Shown here: positions 8,371 to 18,661 of the stretch, piece by piece | How the letters are laid out: each line of letters opens with the position of its first letter | How positions within the stretch are numbered: the first letter of the stretch is position 1 | From: Bacteroides sp. An322 | Lineage (GTDB): Bacteria; Bacteroidota; Bacteroidia; Bacteroidales; Bacteroidaceae | Length of the DNA: 64,000 nt | Direction of reading: 5' to 3' | Assembly (NCBI RefSeq): GCF_002161765.1 | Contig: NZ_NFIN01000002.1 | Location: forward strand, 62,001 to 126,000 | Translations under genes and position numbers: made by a program | The notes under the pieces: generated by a model | What the model saw: the letters and a program-made list of their open reading frames with translations, nothing else | Database searches by the model: none | What the model was told of the DNA's origin: nothing

Positions 8371-10152
8371 ATGAAACACATTCAGATTTATTTGACTCTA
8401 TTTTTCGCTTTCTTAGCAGGAACGGCGATGTTCGCTTCGTGCTCGGACGAGGAAGAAGGCGGGTTTTCGGGCGAAACGAAAATCTCTGCTACCGAACTGG
8501 CTTTCGCCAAATCAGGCGGAACGCAAACCTTGTCTATTGCATCTGGAACTGAACCTCAGGTGACAAGCAATCAAGACTGGTGTAATGTGGCTTTTGTAAA
8601 TGTGACCCAACGAGGCACTTATACGTATGATATAACTGCCGAAGCCAATACGGAAACCGAAGACCGTACTGCAACGCTTTCGGTCACGGCTGGGAGTTTT
8701 TCGGCTTCGGTACAGGTGACCCAAACGGCTGGCGACGGTTTGATTGTGGCACAAAACTCTTACGAAATGCCTTCGGCAGGAGGTCCGTTGGAGGTGACAT
8801 TGACCACAAACGGCGATTATTCGTACACGATAAATGATTCGTGGATAACGGAAGCCGAGGTGAACAAAGCCCGTGCGATGACGGAATATACCTTGCATTT
8901 CACGGTATCCGCCAACCACGGTGCGGAACGTACCGGGACAATCACTTTTACCTTAAATGACCTTTCGGAGACTGTATCCATTGTGCAGGAGGCAGGACAA
9001 GGAGGACAGGGCGTATCGGGTGAGACTCCGTATGAAATAGCAGCAAGTTTGGGCTTGGGATGGAACTTGGGAAACCAGTTGGATGCGCATAACAATGGGG
9101 TGGCTGAAGAAGGTTGGGGCAATGAACCGACCACTCAGGCTTTGTTTGACCGGGTTGCCGCAGCTGGATTTACTTCTGTACGTATTCCGGTTACTTGGTT
9201 GGGAAAGGTAGGCGCGGCTCCCGATTATACCATCGATGCCGATTACCTGAACCGGGTAGCGGAAGTGGTAGGCTATGCTGAAAATGCAGGTTTGAACGCG
9301 ATTATCAACATCCACCACGACGGGGCGGATAGCCAGTATTGGCTGAATATCAAGAACGCCGCAGCCGATGAGACGGTAAATGAAGCCGTTAAAGCCCAAC
9401 TGAAAGCGATGTGGACCCAAATAGCCGAACGCTTCCGCGATAAAGGAAACTTCTTGGTATTTGAAGCGATGAACGAAATCCACGATGGCGGATGGGGTTG
9501 GGGAGACAACCGTACCGATGGTGGTAAGCAATATGCTGTATTGAATGAATGGAACCAAGTATTTGTGGATGCTGTGCGCGCTACGGGCGGAAACAATACA
9601 GAGCGTTATTTGGGCGTGCCGGGTTATGTGACCAATATCGACCTGACGGTGGAGAATTTCGTATTGCCTACCGATGCGGTGCAGAACCGCCTGATGGTAG
9701 CCGTTCATTTCTACGACCCCAATGAGTTTGTGCTGGAAGCCACTGCATCCGAATGGGGGCATACCGGAGACCCGGCAAAGAAAGCTACGTGGGGAGATGA
9801 AGATAATGTGCGTACCCAGTTCGGGAAAATGAAGAGCGCGTTTATCGACAAAGGCATTCCGGCATATATCGGCGAAATGGGGTGTGTGCATCGGAACGAT
9901 GCCCGTGCCGAATCATTCCGCTTATATTACTTAGAATATGTATGCAAAGCGGCAAAAGATTACGGCTTGCCTCCTTTCTATTGGGACAATGGAAGTTCTG
10001 GAAGCGGGGCGGAAACGTCTGGATTATTCAATCATGCAACGGGAGAAATGCTGAACAATGCCGAAGAAGTGATTGACGTGATGAAGCGAGGAATTTTTAC
10101 GGAGGATGAATCGTACACATTGCAATCGGTCTATGACGGTGCGCCTCAATAA
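8371..10152 (+). CDS. BACON-domain GH5 endo-beta-glucanase, likely xyloglucanase
   Basis: A 593-residue surface lipoprotein (lipobox FASC, Cys24). Two BACON-type Ig-like domains (about 38-115 and 120-205, each ending in a VTQT/VQEA strand) precede a GH5 catalytic domain (about 222-580). The start GLGWNLGNQLDA, the acid/base Glu369 in AMNEIHDGG and the nucleophile Glu502 in YIGEMG resemble subfamily GH5_4, which contains endo-xyloglucanases and lichenases. BACON plus GH5_4 is the layout of the endo-xyloglucanase that starts xyloglucan breakdown in Bacteroides ovatus. It probably makes the first cut at the cell surface for import by SusCD. Substrate is inferred from the neighbouring GH31, GH2, GH3 and GH95 genes. 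Confidence 0.9.
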   Translation: MKHIQIYLTLFFAFLAGTAMFASCSDEEEGGFSGETKISATELAFAKSGGTQTLSIASGTEPQVTSNQDWCNVAFVNVTQRGTYTYDITAEANTETEDRTATLSVTAGSFSASVQVTQTAGDGLIVAQNSYEMPSAGGPLEVTLTTNGDYSYTINDSWITEAEVNKARAMTEYTLHFTVSANHGAERTGTITFTLNDLSETVSIVQEAGQGGQGVSGETPYEIAASLGLGWNLGNQLDAHNNGVAEEGWGNEPTTQALFDRVAAAGFTSVRIPVTWLGKVGAAPDYTIDADYLNRVAEVVGYAENAGLNAIINIHHDGADSQYWLNIKNAAADETVNEAVKAQLKAMWTQIAERFRDKGNFLVFEAMNEIHDGGWGWGDNRTDGGKQYAVLNEWNQVFVDAVRATGGNNTERYLGVPGYVTNIDLTVENFVLPTDAVQNRLMVAVHFYDPNEFVLEATASEWGHTGDPAKKATWGDEDNVRTQFGKMKSAFIDKGIPAYIGEMGCVHRNDARAESFRLYYLEYVCKAAKDYGLPPFYWDNGSSGSGAETSGLFNHATGEMLNNAEEVIDVMKRGIFTEDESYTLQSVYDGAPQ

Positions 10153-10164
10153 CAATAGACAATT

Positions 10165-10252
10165 AATAGTGAATAGTTAATAATGAATAGTTAATAACGG
10201 TGGGCAGAGATATCTACCGTTATTAACTATTCATTATTAACTATTCACTATT
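10165..10252. terminator. 37-bp perfect hairpin between convergent genes (family D)
   Basis: Two arms of 37 bp (10165-10201 and 10216-10252) are exact reverse complements around a 14-base loop. The arms are built from repeats of GAATAGTTAATAAT. The right arm includes the stop codon (10248-10250) of the minus-strand lipoprotein. It lies between two genes that face each other, so it can act as a terminator in both directions. Confidence 0.75.
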
Positions 10253-11213
10253 CCAGTACCGGAACATTTATTTCTTCGTTATTTTCATTCCAGTCATCTA
10301 TGGTGAAACTTCCTTCATCCTCTTCTTCCAGTATGTCTCCTATACTAAGGGAAAGGGTCAATTTGTTATTGGCTTCCAGTGGGGCATTCAGCTTTTGCTT
10401 GAATGTCTTTATTTGCCCGTTCTGAAGGGTAGCTAATACTTGCAGTTCAGGGATACCGAAAGAAGGGAATGTCATGACAATACCGTTGGTCATTTCTTTC
10501 CCATCGGTCGAACGTACCAGCGGAAATGCGATTGTACGGGAATTTCCTTCGGGTTGGGCAGTATAGAAATTCAACTTTTCCGCAATGTTTGTTACACGTA
10601 TTTCAATATTGGTTATGCTATTGCTAAGTGCTTGACCGTCTTTCCCTTTTACTGATATTTTCAATCCAGATACGACCCGATGAAGAGCAGCGTCAAGGTC
10701 TTCTGTGCCGACGTTTACCGAACGGCGGGCATATACAAGGTCGAATGTGGGATAGTAAGTAGTGTCATTCGGATTCTTCAATAATGTGAAGTCTTGTGTG
10801 GCAAAATCGCCTCCGATGCTATAGCTCGGTTCTCTAACATTCGGATAGGCATAAATCGGTTCTGTGTATTGAGGGGTTCCCCAGTAAATCATGTCGTAAG
10901 TGCCTGCTGGCAAATTCAGTACCCGGTTGTTTTCATTCGGATATACTTCCCCGTCTTTTACGAAATAATAGCCGTAGAAAGGGGTTAGCTTTTGATTGAC
11001 ATAATTCCCGTAAAAAACGGAAGTACCTGTTGTACAAGGAGCGATGCTCAACACTCCGGTGAAAGGCTTATCTCCTTCACGGGTAGATACGTTCATGTAT
11101 AAGGCTGGACTGATTAGGTTGGATGCCGTATCTTCGTGGATAGCTGGGGCTTCATCATCATGGCAACTTGTCATAAGTAAGGCAAATGCCGCTAAATAAA
11201 TCAAATTTTTCAT
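10248..11213 (-). CDS. Mfa2/FimB-like lipoprotein
   Basis: A lipoprotein of 321 residues when started at the ATG at 11213, which places a clean signal peptide and lipobox (LLMTSC, Cys17) at the N-terminus; the reading frame stays open for 28 codons upstream, but that extension would bury the signal. The body resembles FimB/Mfa2-type fimbrial anchor proteins: an early beta-rich domain with an AGTYDMIYWG strand, a long second domain with RVVSGLKISV, and an acidic C-terminus ending near FTIDDWNEN. Such proteins anchor or limit fimbriae, but no fimbrillin gene is next to it. It sits on the opposite strand inside the PUL, between GH5 and the regulator. Family call is moderate; a cell-surface adhesin-like role is inference. 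Confidence 0.6.
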   Translation of the reverse strand: MKNLIYLAAFALLMTSCHDDEAPAIHEDTASNLISPALYMNVSTREGDKPFTGVLSIAPCTTGTSVFYGNYVNQKLTPFYGYYFVKDGEVYPNENNRVLNLPAGTYDMIYWGTPQYTEPIYAYPNVREPSYSIGGDFATQDFTLLKNPNDTTYYPTFDLVYARRSVNVGTEDLDAALHRVVSGLKISVKGKDGQALSNSITNIEIRVTNIAEKLNFYTAQPEGNSRTIAFPLVRSTDGKEMTNGIVMTFPSFGIPELQVLATLQNGQIKTFKQKLNAPLEANNKLTLSLSIGDILEEEDEGSFTIDDWNENNEEINVPVLE

Positions 11214-11469
11214 ATTGTTGAGTTTTAAATAAATACATTCATACAACATACGGACAAGCGCTTTTGTTTTCGGATATAAGAAGAATTTTGAATGCAATTG
11301 GTTGAATTCCCTGTTTTAACCGTTTGGGATGGCTGATGCAGCCGGTTGCGTTTTATTTTTCAGAAGGAAAGATACAGATTCTGTTTGAAAAAAGGTGTGG
11401 ATACTTGCTTTTTCTCTTTATTTTTGTTTCTTTTGTATTCGGAAAAATAACGCCTTTATCTCGGATAAG

Positions 11470-14400
11470 ATGAAAAAACGGATTCTATTTGTTGTGATAT
11501 TTTGCGTGACTTCGCTTCTTGCATTTGCGCATGATTATATGTTCCGCCATTTAGAGGTGGCGGACGGTCTTTCCAATAATACGGTTTATGCTATTTATAA
11601 AGATACGGACGGTTTTTTATGGTTTGGTACACGGAGTGGTCTGAACCGTTTTGACGGATATACGTTCAAAGTCTATCGCCATTTGGATAATGACCCTTAT
11701 TCTTTACCGGATAATTGTGTGATAGGGATTCAAGAAACTCCAGAGGGGATGCTTTGGATAAAAATGGAGCGTTCGTTCGCTTTGTTTGATAAATCGGAAG
11801 GACGGTTTATCTCTGATTTGAAGGATTTTATGCAACGGTTGGGAAGCAATAGTGAAGTTCCGTCGAATATTTATGTAGACAAGCAGGGCTATACTTGGGT
11901 CTTTGTATCAGGTGAAGGGGTTTACCGTTATAAGAAAGATGAAAAAACGGTTTTGTTTTCTTTTCAGGAAACCCGCTTGCCGGTATCGGGGATTTGTGCG
12001 TTAGGCGAATGTCGTGAAGGGATTTTACTCTTGTATGACAATGGGCTATTAGTTTGTGTTGATTCTGAAAGTCTGGAGTTGAAATGGAAAAAAGAGGATA
12101 TACCGTCCCAGCTCCCGAAAGGGAAATATGCCCAATTTCTGTTTTATACCGATGCCGATAATTGCATTTGGATTTATAGTGTGTTAGGGTTATGGATTTA
12201 TGATGTCTCTTCCGGGCGTTGGCTGGAAGAAATGGCAAAACCTTGGCGTAACCAGCCTGATTTTGTACATTCTGTTTCACAAGACACACAAGGGCATATT
12301 TGGTTGGCAAAGGATTATAAAGGCATTGATGTATTCGATAAAAAAACGGGAGAAATCATAAGCCTGACCAGTGATGAGCAGGATGTGCGTAGCTTGTCGC
12401 ATAATACGGTATATCATTTGTATGCTGACCGCAACGGTATTATGTGGGCGGGGACGTATAAAAAGGGTGTTTCCTATTATGGGGAAAGCATGTTCAAGTT
12501 CAATATGCAGGAACTGGGAGACATAACCTGCATTGAGCAGGAAGATGAATCCCGCTTGTGGTTGGGGACGAACGATAACGGATTGCTCTTATGGAATCTC
12601 CATACGGAGGAAGTGGAAAGCAATTATGCCGGTGCTTTGTCATCTAATCCGGTGGTGGCTTTATTGAAAGCGCGGGACGGGAAATTATGGATAGGCACAT
12701 TTAATGGCGGTTTGTATTGTATGGACAAAGGGAGGCTTTCATGCTATACGGCGGCTTCGGATGGTTTGTTGAGTGATAACATTTGGGCTTTGGAGGAAGA
12801 TAGCCAAGGGAATCTTTGGATTGGTTTTTTGGATGCTGGCATCCAGTGTTTTCATCCGCAAAAAGGTGTGTTGGATACTTTCAGGACATCCGATTCGGGT
12901 TTGCCGGATAAAATGGTTTCTTCGTTGTGTATGGCTCCCGACAATACTTTGGTGATTGGTACGGTAGGTTTGGCGTTCCTGGATTTGGCGGATAAACGGA
13001 TTAGCGGATTAGATTCTGTAGAAAATAATTTCAGTGTGAATCAGGTCTATTGCGATAGCCGGGGGCTGATATGGATTGCTGCATTGGAAGGGTTGAAAAT
13101 GTATGACAGGAAGCGTGGGGTGTTGAATGATTTTTCTCAGATAACTGGAGAAGAAGGCACCATGATATCGGGCATTACCGAGGACCTGGAACATAATCTA
13201 TGGATTTCTTCTACCCGCCAGATGATTCATCTGAAGGTATCTCAAACACAAGACGGGGAATACGTATTCGATTCCCATATCTATAATGATAAAGACGGGC
13301 TTCAGAATTGTGATTTTAATTTGAGGTCCATTAAAACGCTGGATAACGGAATGGTAGTAGCTGGAGGGCTTTACGGGCTGAATCTGTTTAATCCGGATAA
13401 GATTCATTACAATCGGATATTGCCGAAAGTGTTGTTGGCGGATTTGTTTTTGTTGGGGAAGAAGGTGGAAGTTGGTGTTGAATATGACGGGAATATGATA
13501 TTGGAGAAGGAATTGAACGAGACACGCAAGATAGAGTTAAGCCATAAACAGAATATTTTTACACTGGAATTGGCTACAGATAATTTCAGCTTGCCCGAAA
13601 AGACGCAATATGTGTACAAATTGGAAGGTACGGGCAATGATTGGCTGGCTTTGCCAGTAGGTATTCATCAGATTAATTTTACCAATCTTTCTCCGGGCAT
13701 TTATGTCTTGCAAGTGAAGGCTATAAATAGCGATGGATATGAAGGAGAGGAAGTGACCCGTTTGAAGATTGTGGTTCATCCTCCGTTTTGGATGTCGTGG
13801 TGGGCTTATTTATGCTATACTTTTATTATAATATGTGTTTTGCTTTTTGCCCGCCGGATAATATTGAAACGTGAGCGTGAGAAATTTCAAATGCAACAAA
13901 TCGAGCAGGAGGCGGAAAGAAAAGAGGAAATTAACCAAATGAAATTCCGTTTCTTCACCAATATCAGCCACGAGTTGCGCACGCCTTTGACGTTGATTAT
14001 TGCTCCATTGGAAGAGTTGTTGAAGAAGCCGGAGAATGATGCGCAAAAGAATACGTTGCAATTGATGTACCGCAATGCGCAACGCTTGCTGATGTTGGTC
14101 AACCAGTTGCTTGATTTCCGGAAAGGGGAAATGAGCGGTCATCATTTATTCCTGTCCGAAGGAGATATTATTGCTTATATTCACGAAGTCTGCAATTCTT
14201 TCCTTCTGATGGCGGATAAGAAACACATTCAGTTCTCGTTCTTTTCGAGTGTGGAATCGTTTTCGATGGCTTTCGATGCCGATAAGATAGGGAAAGTGGT
14301 AATGAACTTGCTTTCCAATGCATTTAAGTTCACTCCAGAAGGAGGACGTGTGACCATTATGTTGGAATATATAGAAGGAGAGAAAGAGGCATTGGAAATC

Positions 14401-15471
14401 AAAGTGTCGGATACAGGTATCGGTATTCCAGATAGCGAAAAAGAACACATCTTCGACCGTTTTTATCAAACAGAGCATAAAGGCATGGAAGAAACGACGG
14501 GAAGCGGTATCGGATTGAGTTTGGTGCGTGATTTTGTCCGTTTGCATGAAGGAACGGTAGAGGTGTTCGACAATATCGGCACAGGGGCGGTATTTGTTGT
14601 GCATTTACCGGTGAAGCATGTGGATGTAAAGGCTGAATTGCCCAAACCTTCATTGATTCCGCAGGTTGAAGACGAGAATCAAGAAACGGATATAGAATCA
14701 ACAGACCGAAGTAATTTCCCATTGGTATTGGTGGTAGATGATAACGAAGATTTCCGTTTATTCATGCGGCATAGCCTTGAATTGCAATATCGGGTATTGT
14801 TGGCTTCGAATGGAGAAGAAGCATGGGAAAAGGTACAAAACGAGCATCCTGATTTGGTCATTAGCGATGTGATGATGCCGGGTATGGACGGAAATGAATT
14901 GTGTAAATTAATAAAGGAAGATAAACAGACTGCATATATTCCGGTGATTTTGCTTACGGCGCGTCAAGCGGTAGAGTCGAAAGTGAAAGGGCTTCAGATT
15001 GGGGCAGATGATTATGTGACCAAGCCTTTTAATATGACCATACTTGTGCTCCGTATCCGTAAATTGATTGAATTGAGCCGGTATCGGCAAGCGACTCAAG
15101 CCACAATAGACCTTGCGCCAAGTGATATTGTCATTACTTCATTGGATGAGAAACTGATTGAAAAAGCCATTAAATATGTAGAGGATAATATTTCGCGAAG
15201 CGATTTATCGGTAGAAGAGTTGAGTCGTGCATTAGGTATGAGCCGTGTGCATTTATATAAGAAATTGTTGCAGATTACCGGTAAGAGTCCGATAGAGTTT
15301 ATACGTGTCATTCGCTTGAAACGGGCAGCCCAATTGTTGCGCGAAAGCCAGTTGCATGTATCCGAAGTTGCATACGAAGTCGGGTTTAATAATCCGAAAT
15401 ATTTTAGCCGGCATTTTAAGGACGAGTTTGGTGTTTTACCCTCTGATTATCAGGAAAAAGAGGGAAAATAA
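11470..15471 (+). CDS. Hybrid two-component system sensor/regulator (HTCS) of the PUL
   Basis: A 1333-residue single-chain sensor and regulator, started at the ATG at 11470 so that a signal peptide (MKKRILFVVIFCV...) is N-terminal. The periplasmic part is two beta-propeller halves made of Reg_prop repeats (for example DTDGFLWFGTRSGLNRFDG and GKLWIGTFNGGLY), then a Y_Y_Y domain (about 675-765). One membrane segment follows (about 778-800), then a histidine kinase (FFTNISHELRTPLTL with His834, ATPase motifs DTGIGIP and GSGIGLSL), a receiver domain with Asp1133 (VISDVMMPGMDG) and a C-terminal AraC-type HTH (about 1225-1330). It should bind a glycan breakdown product in the periplasm and activate the susC and GH31 promoters. 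Confidence 0.95.
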   Translation: MKKRILFVVIFCVTSLLAFAHDYMFRHLEVADGLSNNTVYAIYKDTDGFLWFGTRSGLNRFDGYTFKVYRHLDNDPYSLPDNCVIGIQETPEGMLWIKMERSFALFDKSEGRFISDLKDFMQRLGSNSEVPSNIYVDKQGYTWVFVSGEGVYRYKKDEKTVLFSFQETRLPVSGICALGECREGILLLYDNGLLVCVDSESLELKWKKEDIPSQLPKGKYAQFLFYTDADNCIWIYSVLGLWIYDVSSGRWLEEMAKPWRNQPDFVHSVSQDTQGHIWLAKDYKGIDVFDKKTGEIISLTSDEQDVRSLSHNTVYHLYADRNGIMWAGTYKKGVSYYGESMFKFNMQELGDITCIEQEDESRLWLGTNDNGLLLWNLHTEEVESNYAGALSSNPVVALLKARDGKLWIGTFNGGLYCMDKGRLSCYTAASDGLLSDNIWALEEDSQGNLWIGFLDAGIQCFHPQKGVLDTFRTSDSGLPDKMVSSLCMAPDNTLVIGTVGLAFLDLADKRISGLDSVENNFSVNQVYCDSRGLIWIAALEGLKMYDRKRGVLNDFSQITGEEGTMISGITEDLEHNLWISSTRQMIHLKVSQTQDGEYVFDSHIYNDKDGLQNCDFNLRSIKTLDNGMVVAGGLYGLNLFNPDKIHYNRILPKVLLADLFLLGKKVEVGVEYDGNMILEKELNETRKIELSHKQNIFTLELATDNFSLPEKTQYVYKLEGTGNDWLALPVGIHQINFTNLSPGIYVLQVKAINSDGYEGEEVTRLKIVVHPPFWMSWWAYLCYTFIIICVLLFARRIILKREREKFQMQQIEQEAERKEEINQMKFRFFTNISHELRTPLTLIIAPLEELLKKPENDAQKNTLQLMYRNAQRLLMLVNQLLDFRKGEMSGHHLFLSEGDIIAYIHEVCNSFLLMADKKHIQFSFFSSVESFSMAFDADKIGKVVMNLLSNAFKFTPEGGRVTIMLEYIEGEKEALEIKVSDTGIGIPDSEKEHIFDRFYQTEHKGMEETTGSGIGLSLVRDFVRLHEGTVEVFDNIGTGAVFVVHLPVKHVDVKAELPKPSLIPQVEDENQETDIESTDRSNFPLVLVVDDNEDFRLFMRHSLELQYRVLLASNGEEAWEKVQNEHPDLVISDVMMPGMDGNELCKLIKEDKQTAYIPVILLTARQAVESKVKGLQIGADDYVTKPFNMTILVLRIRKLIELSRYRQATQATIDLAPSDIVITSLDEKLIEKAIKYVEDNISRSDLSVEELSRALGMSRVHLYKKLLQITGKSPIEFIRVIRLKRAAQLLRESQLHVSEVAYEVGFNNPKYFSRHFKDEFGVLPSDYQEKEGK

Positions 15472-15567
15472 CAAATGATACCCAACCCGGAAACAAATGA
15501 AACATGAATGGATGAAATATTGTCCTTGTATAAAACATTTGGAATCATTATTTAAGAATGCAATGAT

Positions 15568-15575
15568 TATCTTTG
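15568..15575 (+). promoter_or_regulatory. Promoter -7 box for the GH31 gene
   Basis: TATCTTTG matches the Bacteroidetes -7 consensus, 44 bases before the GH31 start. The upstream stretch 15489-15498 (GGAAACAAAT) is also present at 1358-1367 upstream of susC, a possible shared regulatory word. Confidence 0.6.
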
Positions 15576-15619
15576 TAATCAAAGAATTTATTGTTTAACT
15601 TTAAACATCAGTTGGGTAT

Positions 15620-18508
15620 ATGATGAAAATGAAAAACATTTCTTATTGTCTGTTCGCCGGCTTGTTGCTTGGAGCTTGTTCCGGCGGTGTGTATGAAAAG
15701 ACAGAGAATGGAGTAATTGTAAAAGTACAGCAAAAGGGAGATACGGGTGCGCGCCTGGTCCGTTTGCAGGTAATGGGCGAAAAGCTCATTCATGTCTCGG
15801 CAACTCCAGATAAGAAGTTTGCCGATCCGCAAAGTTTGATAATTGTTCCTAGGGCAGAACAAACACCGTTTACGGTGGCTCAGCAGGGCGATACCGTTAC
15901 GGTGTCTACCGATGAGGTGCGTGCCTCGGTGTTGGCATCGACCGGCGAGGTATGGTTTACCGATGAAGACGGGAATCTGATTTTGCAAGAGAACAAAGGG
16001 GGAGGGAAGACCTTTACTCCGATAGAGGTGGAAGGCACACGGGGATATACCGTCCGCCAAGTGTTCGAGTCGCCCGATGATGAAGCGTTCTACGGCTTGG
16101 GGCAGCATCAGGCGGATGAGTTCAACTACAAAGGCAAGAACGAAGAGCTGTTCCAATATAATACAAAGGTGTCGGTTCCGTTCATCGTGTCGAACAAGAA
16201 CTATGGCGTATTGTTGGATAGCTATTCATTATGCCGTTTCGGAAACCCGAACGATTATTCCCAGTTGGGCGAAGTGTTCAAGCTCTACGATAAGGACGGG
16301 AAAGAGGGAGCCATAACCGGAACGTATGTGCCTGCCGAAGGGTCGGGTGCCGAAACGTTGGTGCGCCGTGAAGACTCGCTCTATTTCGAGCATCTGGTGA
16401 GAGGCGACTTGGGGCATGTGGTGAACTTGCCCAAGGATTTCCCGTTCTATGGTTCGAAAGTGACGTATGAGGGAAGCATCGAGCCTTCGGAGAGCGGAGA
16501 GTTCAAGTTTATCCTTTATTATGCGGGATATACCAAGGTGTATATTAATAATGAGTTGGTGGTGCCCGAACGTTGGCGCACGGCATGGAACCCGAACAGC
16601 TACAAGTTCTCGGTGGACTTGGAAGCCGAGAAGCGTGTGCCGCTCAAGGTGGAATGGATTCCCGATGGAGGCGTATCTTATTCGGGACTCCGTGTACATC
16701 GTCCGGTAGACCCCGAGGAACAGGGCAAGCAATCGTGGTGGAGCGAAATGACCCGTCAATTGGATTATTACTTCATTGCGGGTGACGATATGGACGAGGT
16801 CATTAGCGGGTACCGCACCCTGACGGGCAAGTCTCCGATTATGCCGAAATGGGCGATGGGCTATTGGCAAAGCCGTGAGAAATACAACACGCAAGCCGAA
16901 ATGTTGGGCGCATTGAAGGGATTCCGCGACCGGAGGATTCCGATAGACAACATCGTGCTCGACTGGAACCACTGGCCCGAAAACGCTTGGGGAAGCCACG
17001 AGTTCGACAAGGCACGTTTCCCTGACCCGCAAGCCATGGTAGACTCTATCCACGCTATGCACGGACGGATGATGATTTCGGTATGGCCGAAGTTCTATAC
17101 CACGACCGAACATTTCAAGGAGTTTGACGAGAATGGTTGGATGTACCAGCAATCGGTAAAGGATAGCCTGAAGGACTGGGTAGGTCCGGGTTATACCTAC
17201 GGATTCTATGACGCTTATAGTGCCGACGCACGGAAATTGTTCTGGAAACAGATGTACGAGCATTATTACCCGTTGGGCATCGACGCTTGGTGGATGGATG
17301 CCAGCGAGCCGAACGTGCGCGATTGTACCGACCTGCAATACCGCAAGGATTTGTGCGGACCTACGGCTTTGGGACCTTCCGCCGAGTTCTTCAACGCTTA
17401 CGCCCTGATGAATGCCGACGCTATCTATAACGGCCAGCGCGGGGTGGACAACAACAAGCGTGTGTTCTTGCTGACCCGTTCGGGTTTTGCCGGATTGCAA
17501 CGCTATTCCACCGCTACGTGGAGCGGGGATATCGCTACCCGTTGGGAAGACATGAAGGCGCAAATCTCCGCCGGGCTGAACTTTGCCGTGAGCGGCATTC
17601 CGTATTGGACCATGGACATCGGCGGCTTCTGCGTAGAGAACCGCTATGTGGCTGGCCAGAAGCAATGGAACGAGACGAAGACCGAGAACGCCGATTATAA
17701 GGAATGGCGTGAGCTGAATACCCGTTGGTTCCAGTTCGGCGCGTTCTGTCCGCTTTATCGGGCACACGGGCAATATCCGTTGCGCGAGCCGTGGGAAATC
17801 GCTCCCGAAGGGCATCCCGCATACAAGTCTATCGTGTATTACACCAAGTTGCGTTATAACATGATGCCGTATATCTATTCGTTGGCAGGTATGACTTGGT
17901 TCAAGGATTATACCCTCATGCGTCCGTTGGTGATGGACTTCACCGCCGATACGGACGTGAACAACATCAGTGACCAGTTTATGTTCGGTCCTGCCTTTAT
18001 GGTATCTCCGGTATATGAATACGGTGCCCGCTCGCGTGAGGTCTATTTCCCGCAAGCCGAAGGCTGGTATGACTTCTATACCGGCAAGTTCCAAAAGGGC
18101 GGAGAGAAAGTGGAAGTGAAAGCGCCCTACGAACGTGTACCGCTCTATGTGCGTGCCGGTTCGATTGTGCCTTACGGAGAAGATATCCAATATACCGACG
18201 AGAAACCTGCCGACCACATCATCTTGTACGTATATCAAGGTGCGGACGGAGAGTTTACGCTTTACGAAGACGAGGGTGTGAACTACAATTACGAGCAAGG
18301 CAAGTATGCGATGATTCCGATGGAATACGATGAAGAAGAAAAGACTTTGACCATCGGCAAGCGTGAAGGCTCGTTCCCCGGCATGTTGGAGAAACGTACA
18401 TTCACCGTGGTAAAAGTGAATCCCGATAAAGCCCAACCGTTCAACTTGAATGCCAAAGGCGTTGAAGTGGACTATACGGGTGAGGAAGTCTCGGTGAAAT
18501 TGAATTAA
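15620..18508 (+). CDS. GH31 alpha-xylosidase with PA14 insert
   Basis: A 962-residue lipoprotein (lipobox LGAC, Cys20) of glycoside hydrolase family 31. The N-terminal beta-sandwich is interrupted at about 230-365 by a PA14-like module (SGEFKFILYYAGYTKVYINN). The TIM barrel contains the nucleophile Asp560 in WWMDASEPN and the acid/base Asp637 in TWSGDI; further motifs are DWNHWPENAWG and ARFPDP. A PA14 insert is the hallmark of the alpha-xylosidase from the B. ovatus xyloglucan locus, which removes xylose from the non-reducing end of xyloglucan oligosaccharides. ATGs at 15623 and 15629 are alternative starts. The gene has its own promoter and begins the second transcription unit of the PUL. 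Confidence 0.93.
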   Translation: MMKMKNISYCLFAGLLLGACSGGVYEKTENGVIVKVQQKGDTGARLVRLQVMGEKLIHVSATPDKKFADPQSLIIVPRAEQTPFTVAQQGDTVTVSTDEVRASVLASTGEVWFTDEDGNLILQENKGGGKTFTPIEVEGTRGYTVRQVFESPDDEAFYGLGQHQADEFNYKGKNEELFQYNTKVSVPFIVSNKNYGVLLDSYSLCRFGNPNDYSQLGEVFKLYDKDGKEGAITGTYVPAEGSGAETLVRREDSLYFEHLVRGDLGHVVNLPKDFPFYGSKVTYEGSIEPSESGEFKFILYYAGYTKVYINNELVVPERWRTAWNPNSYKFSVDLEAEKRVPLKVEWIPDGGVSYSGLRVHRPVDPEEQGKQSWWSEMTRQLDYYFIAGDDMDEVISGYRTLTGKSPIMPKWAMGYWQSREKYNTQAEMLGALKGFRDRRIPIDNIVLDWNHWPENAWGSHEFDKARFPDPQAMVDSIHAMHGRMMISVWPKFYTTTEHFKEFDENGWMYQQSVKDSLKDWVGPGYTYGFYDAYSADARKLFWKQMYEHYYPLGIDAWWMDASEPNVRDCTDLQYRKDLCGPTALGPSAEFFNAYALMNADAIYNGQRGVDNNKRVFLLTRSGFAGLQRYSTATWSGDIATRWEDMKAQISAGLNFAVSGIPYWTMDIGGFCVENRYVAGQKQWNETKTENADYKEWRELNTRWFQFGAFCPLYRAHGQYPLREPWEIAPEGHPAYKSIVYYTKLRYNMMPYIYSLAGMTWFKDYTLMRPLVMDFTADTDVNNISDQFMFGPAFMVSPVYEYGARSREVYFPQAEGWYDFYTGKFQKGGEKVEVKAPYERVPLYVRAGSIVPYGEDIQYTDEKPADHIILYVYQGADGEFTLYEDEGVNYNYEQGKYAMIPMEYDEEEKTLTIGKREGSFPGMLEKRTFTVVKVNPDKAQPFNLNAKGVEVDYTGEEVSVKLN

Positions 18509-18510
18509 TC

Positions 18511-18642
18511 AAACGCAGAGACGCAAAGACGCAGAGAATATATTTTTAGAGGAGGCAAAAGAACACGGAGTCAAACGCCAACTCTTTTGCGCTCTTTGCT
18601 CTCTCAAAAATAAAATCTTTGCGCTTTTGCGTCTCTGCGTTT
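18511..18642. repeat. Intergenic hairpin family A, copy 1
   Basis: A 132-bp element between the GH31 and GH2 genes. Left arm opens AAACGCAGAG and right arm closes CTCTGCGTTT; each arm holds three 8-bp units of the type ACGCAGAG/ACGCAAAG. The middle has its own weaker inverted repeat (GGAGGCAAAAGAACACGGAG facing a CTCTTTGCTCTC segment). The same layout recurs at 30176, 32831 and 37044. Confidence 0.88.
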
Positions 18643-18661
18643 ATTTTAAACATAAACAACC

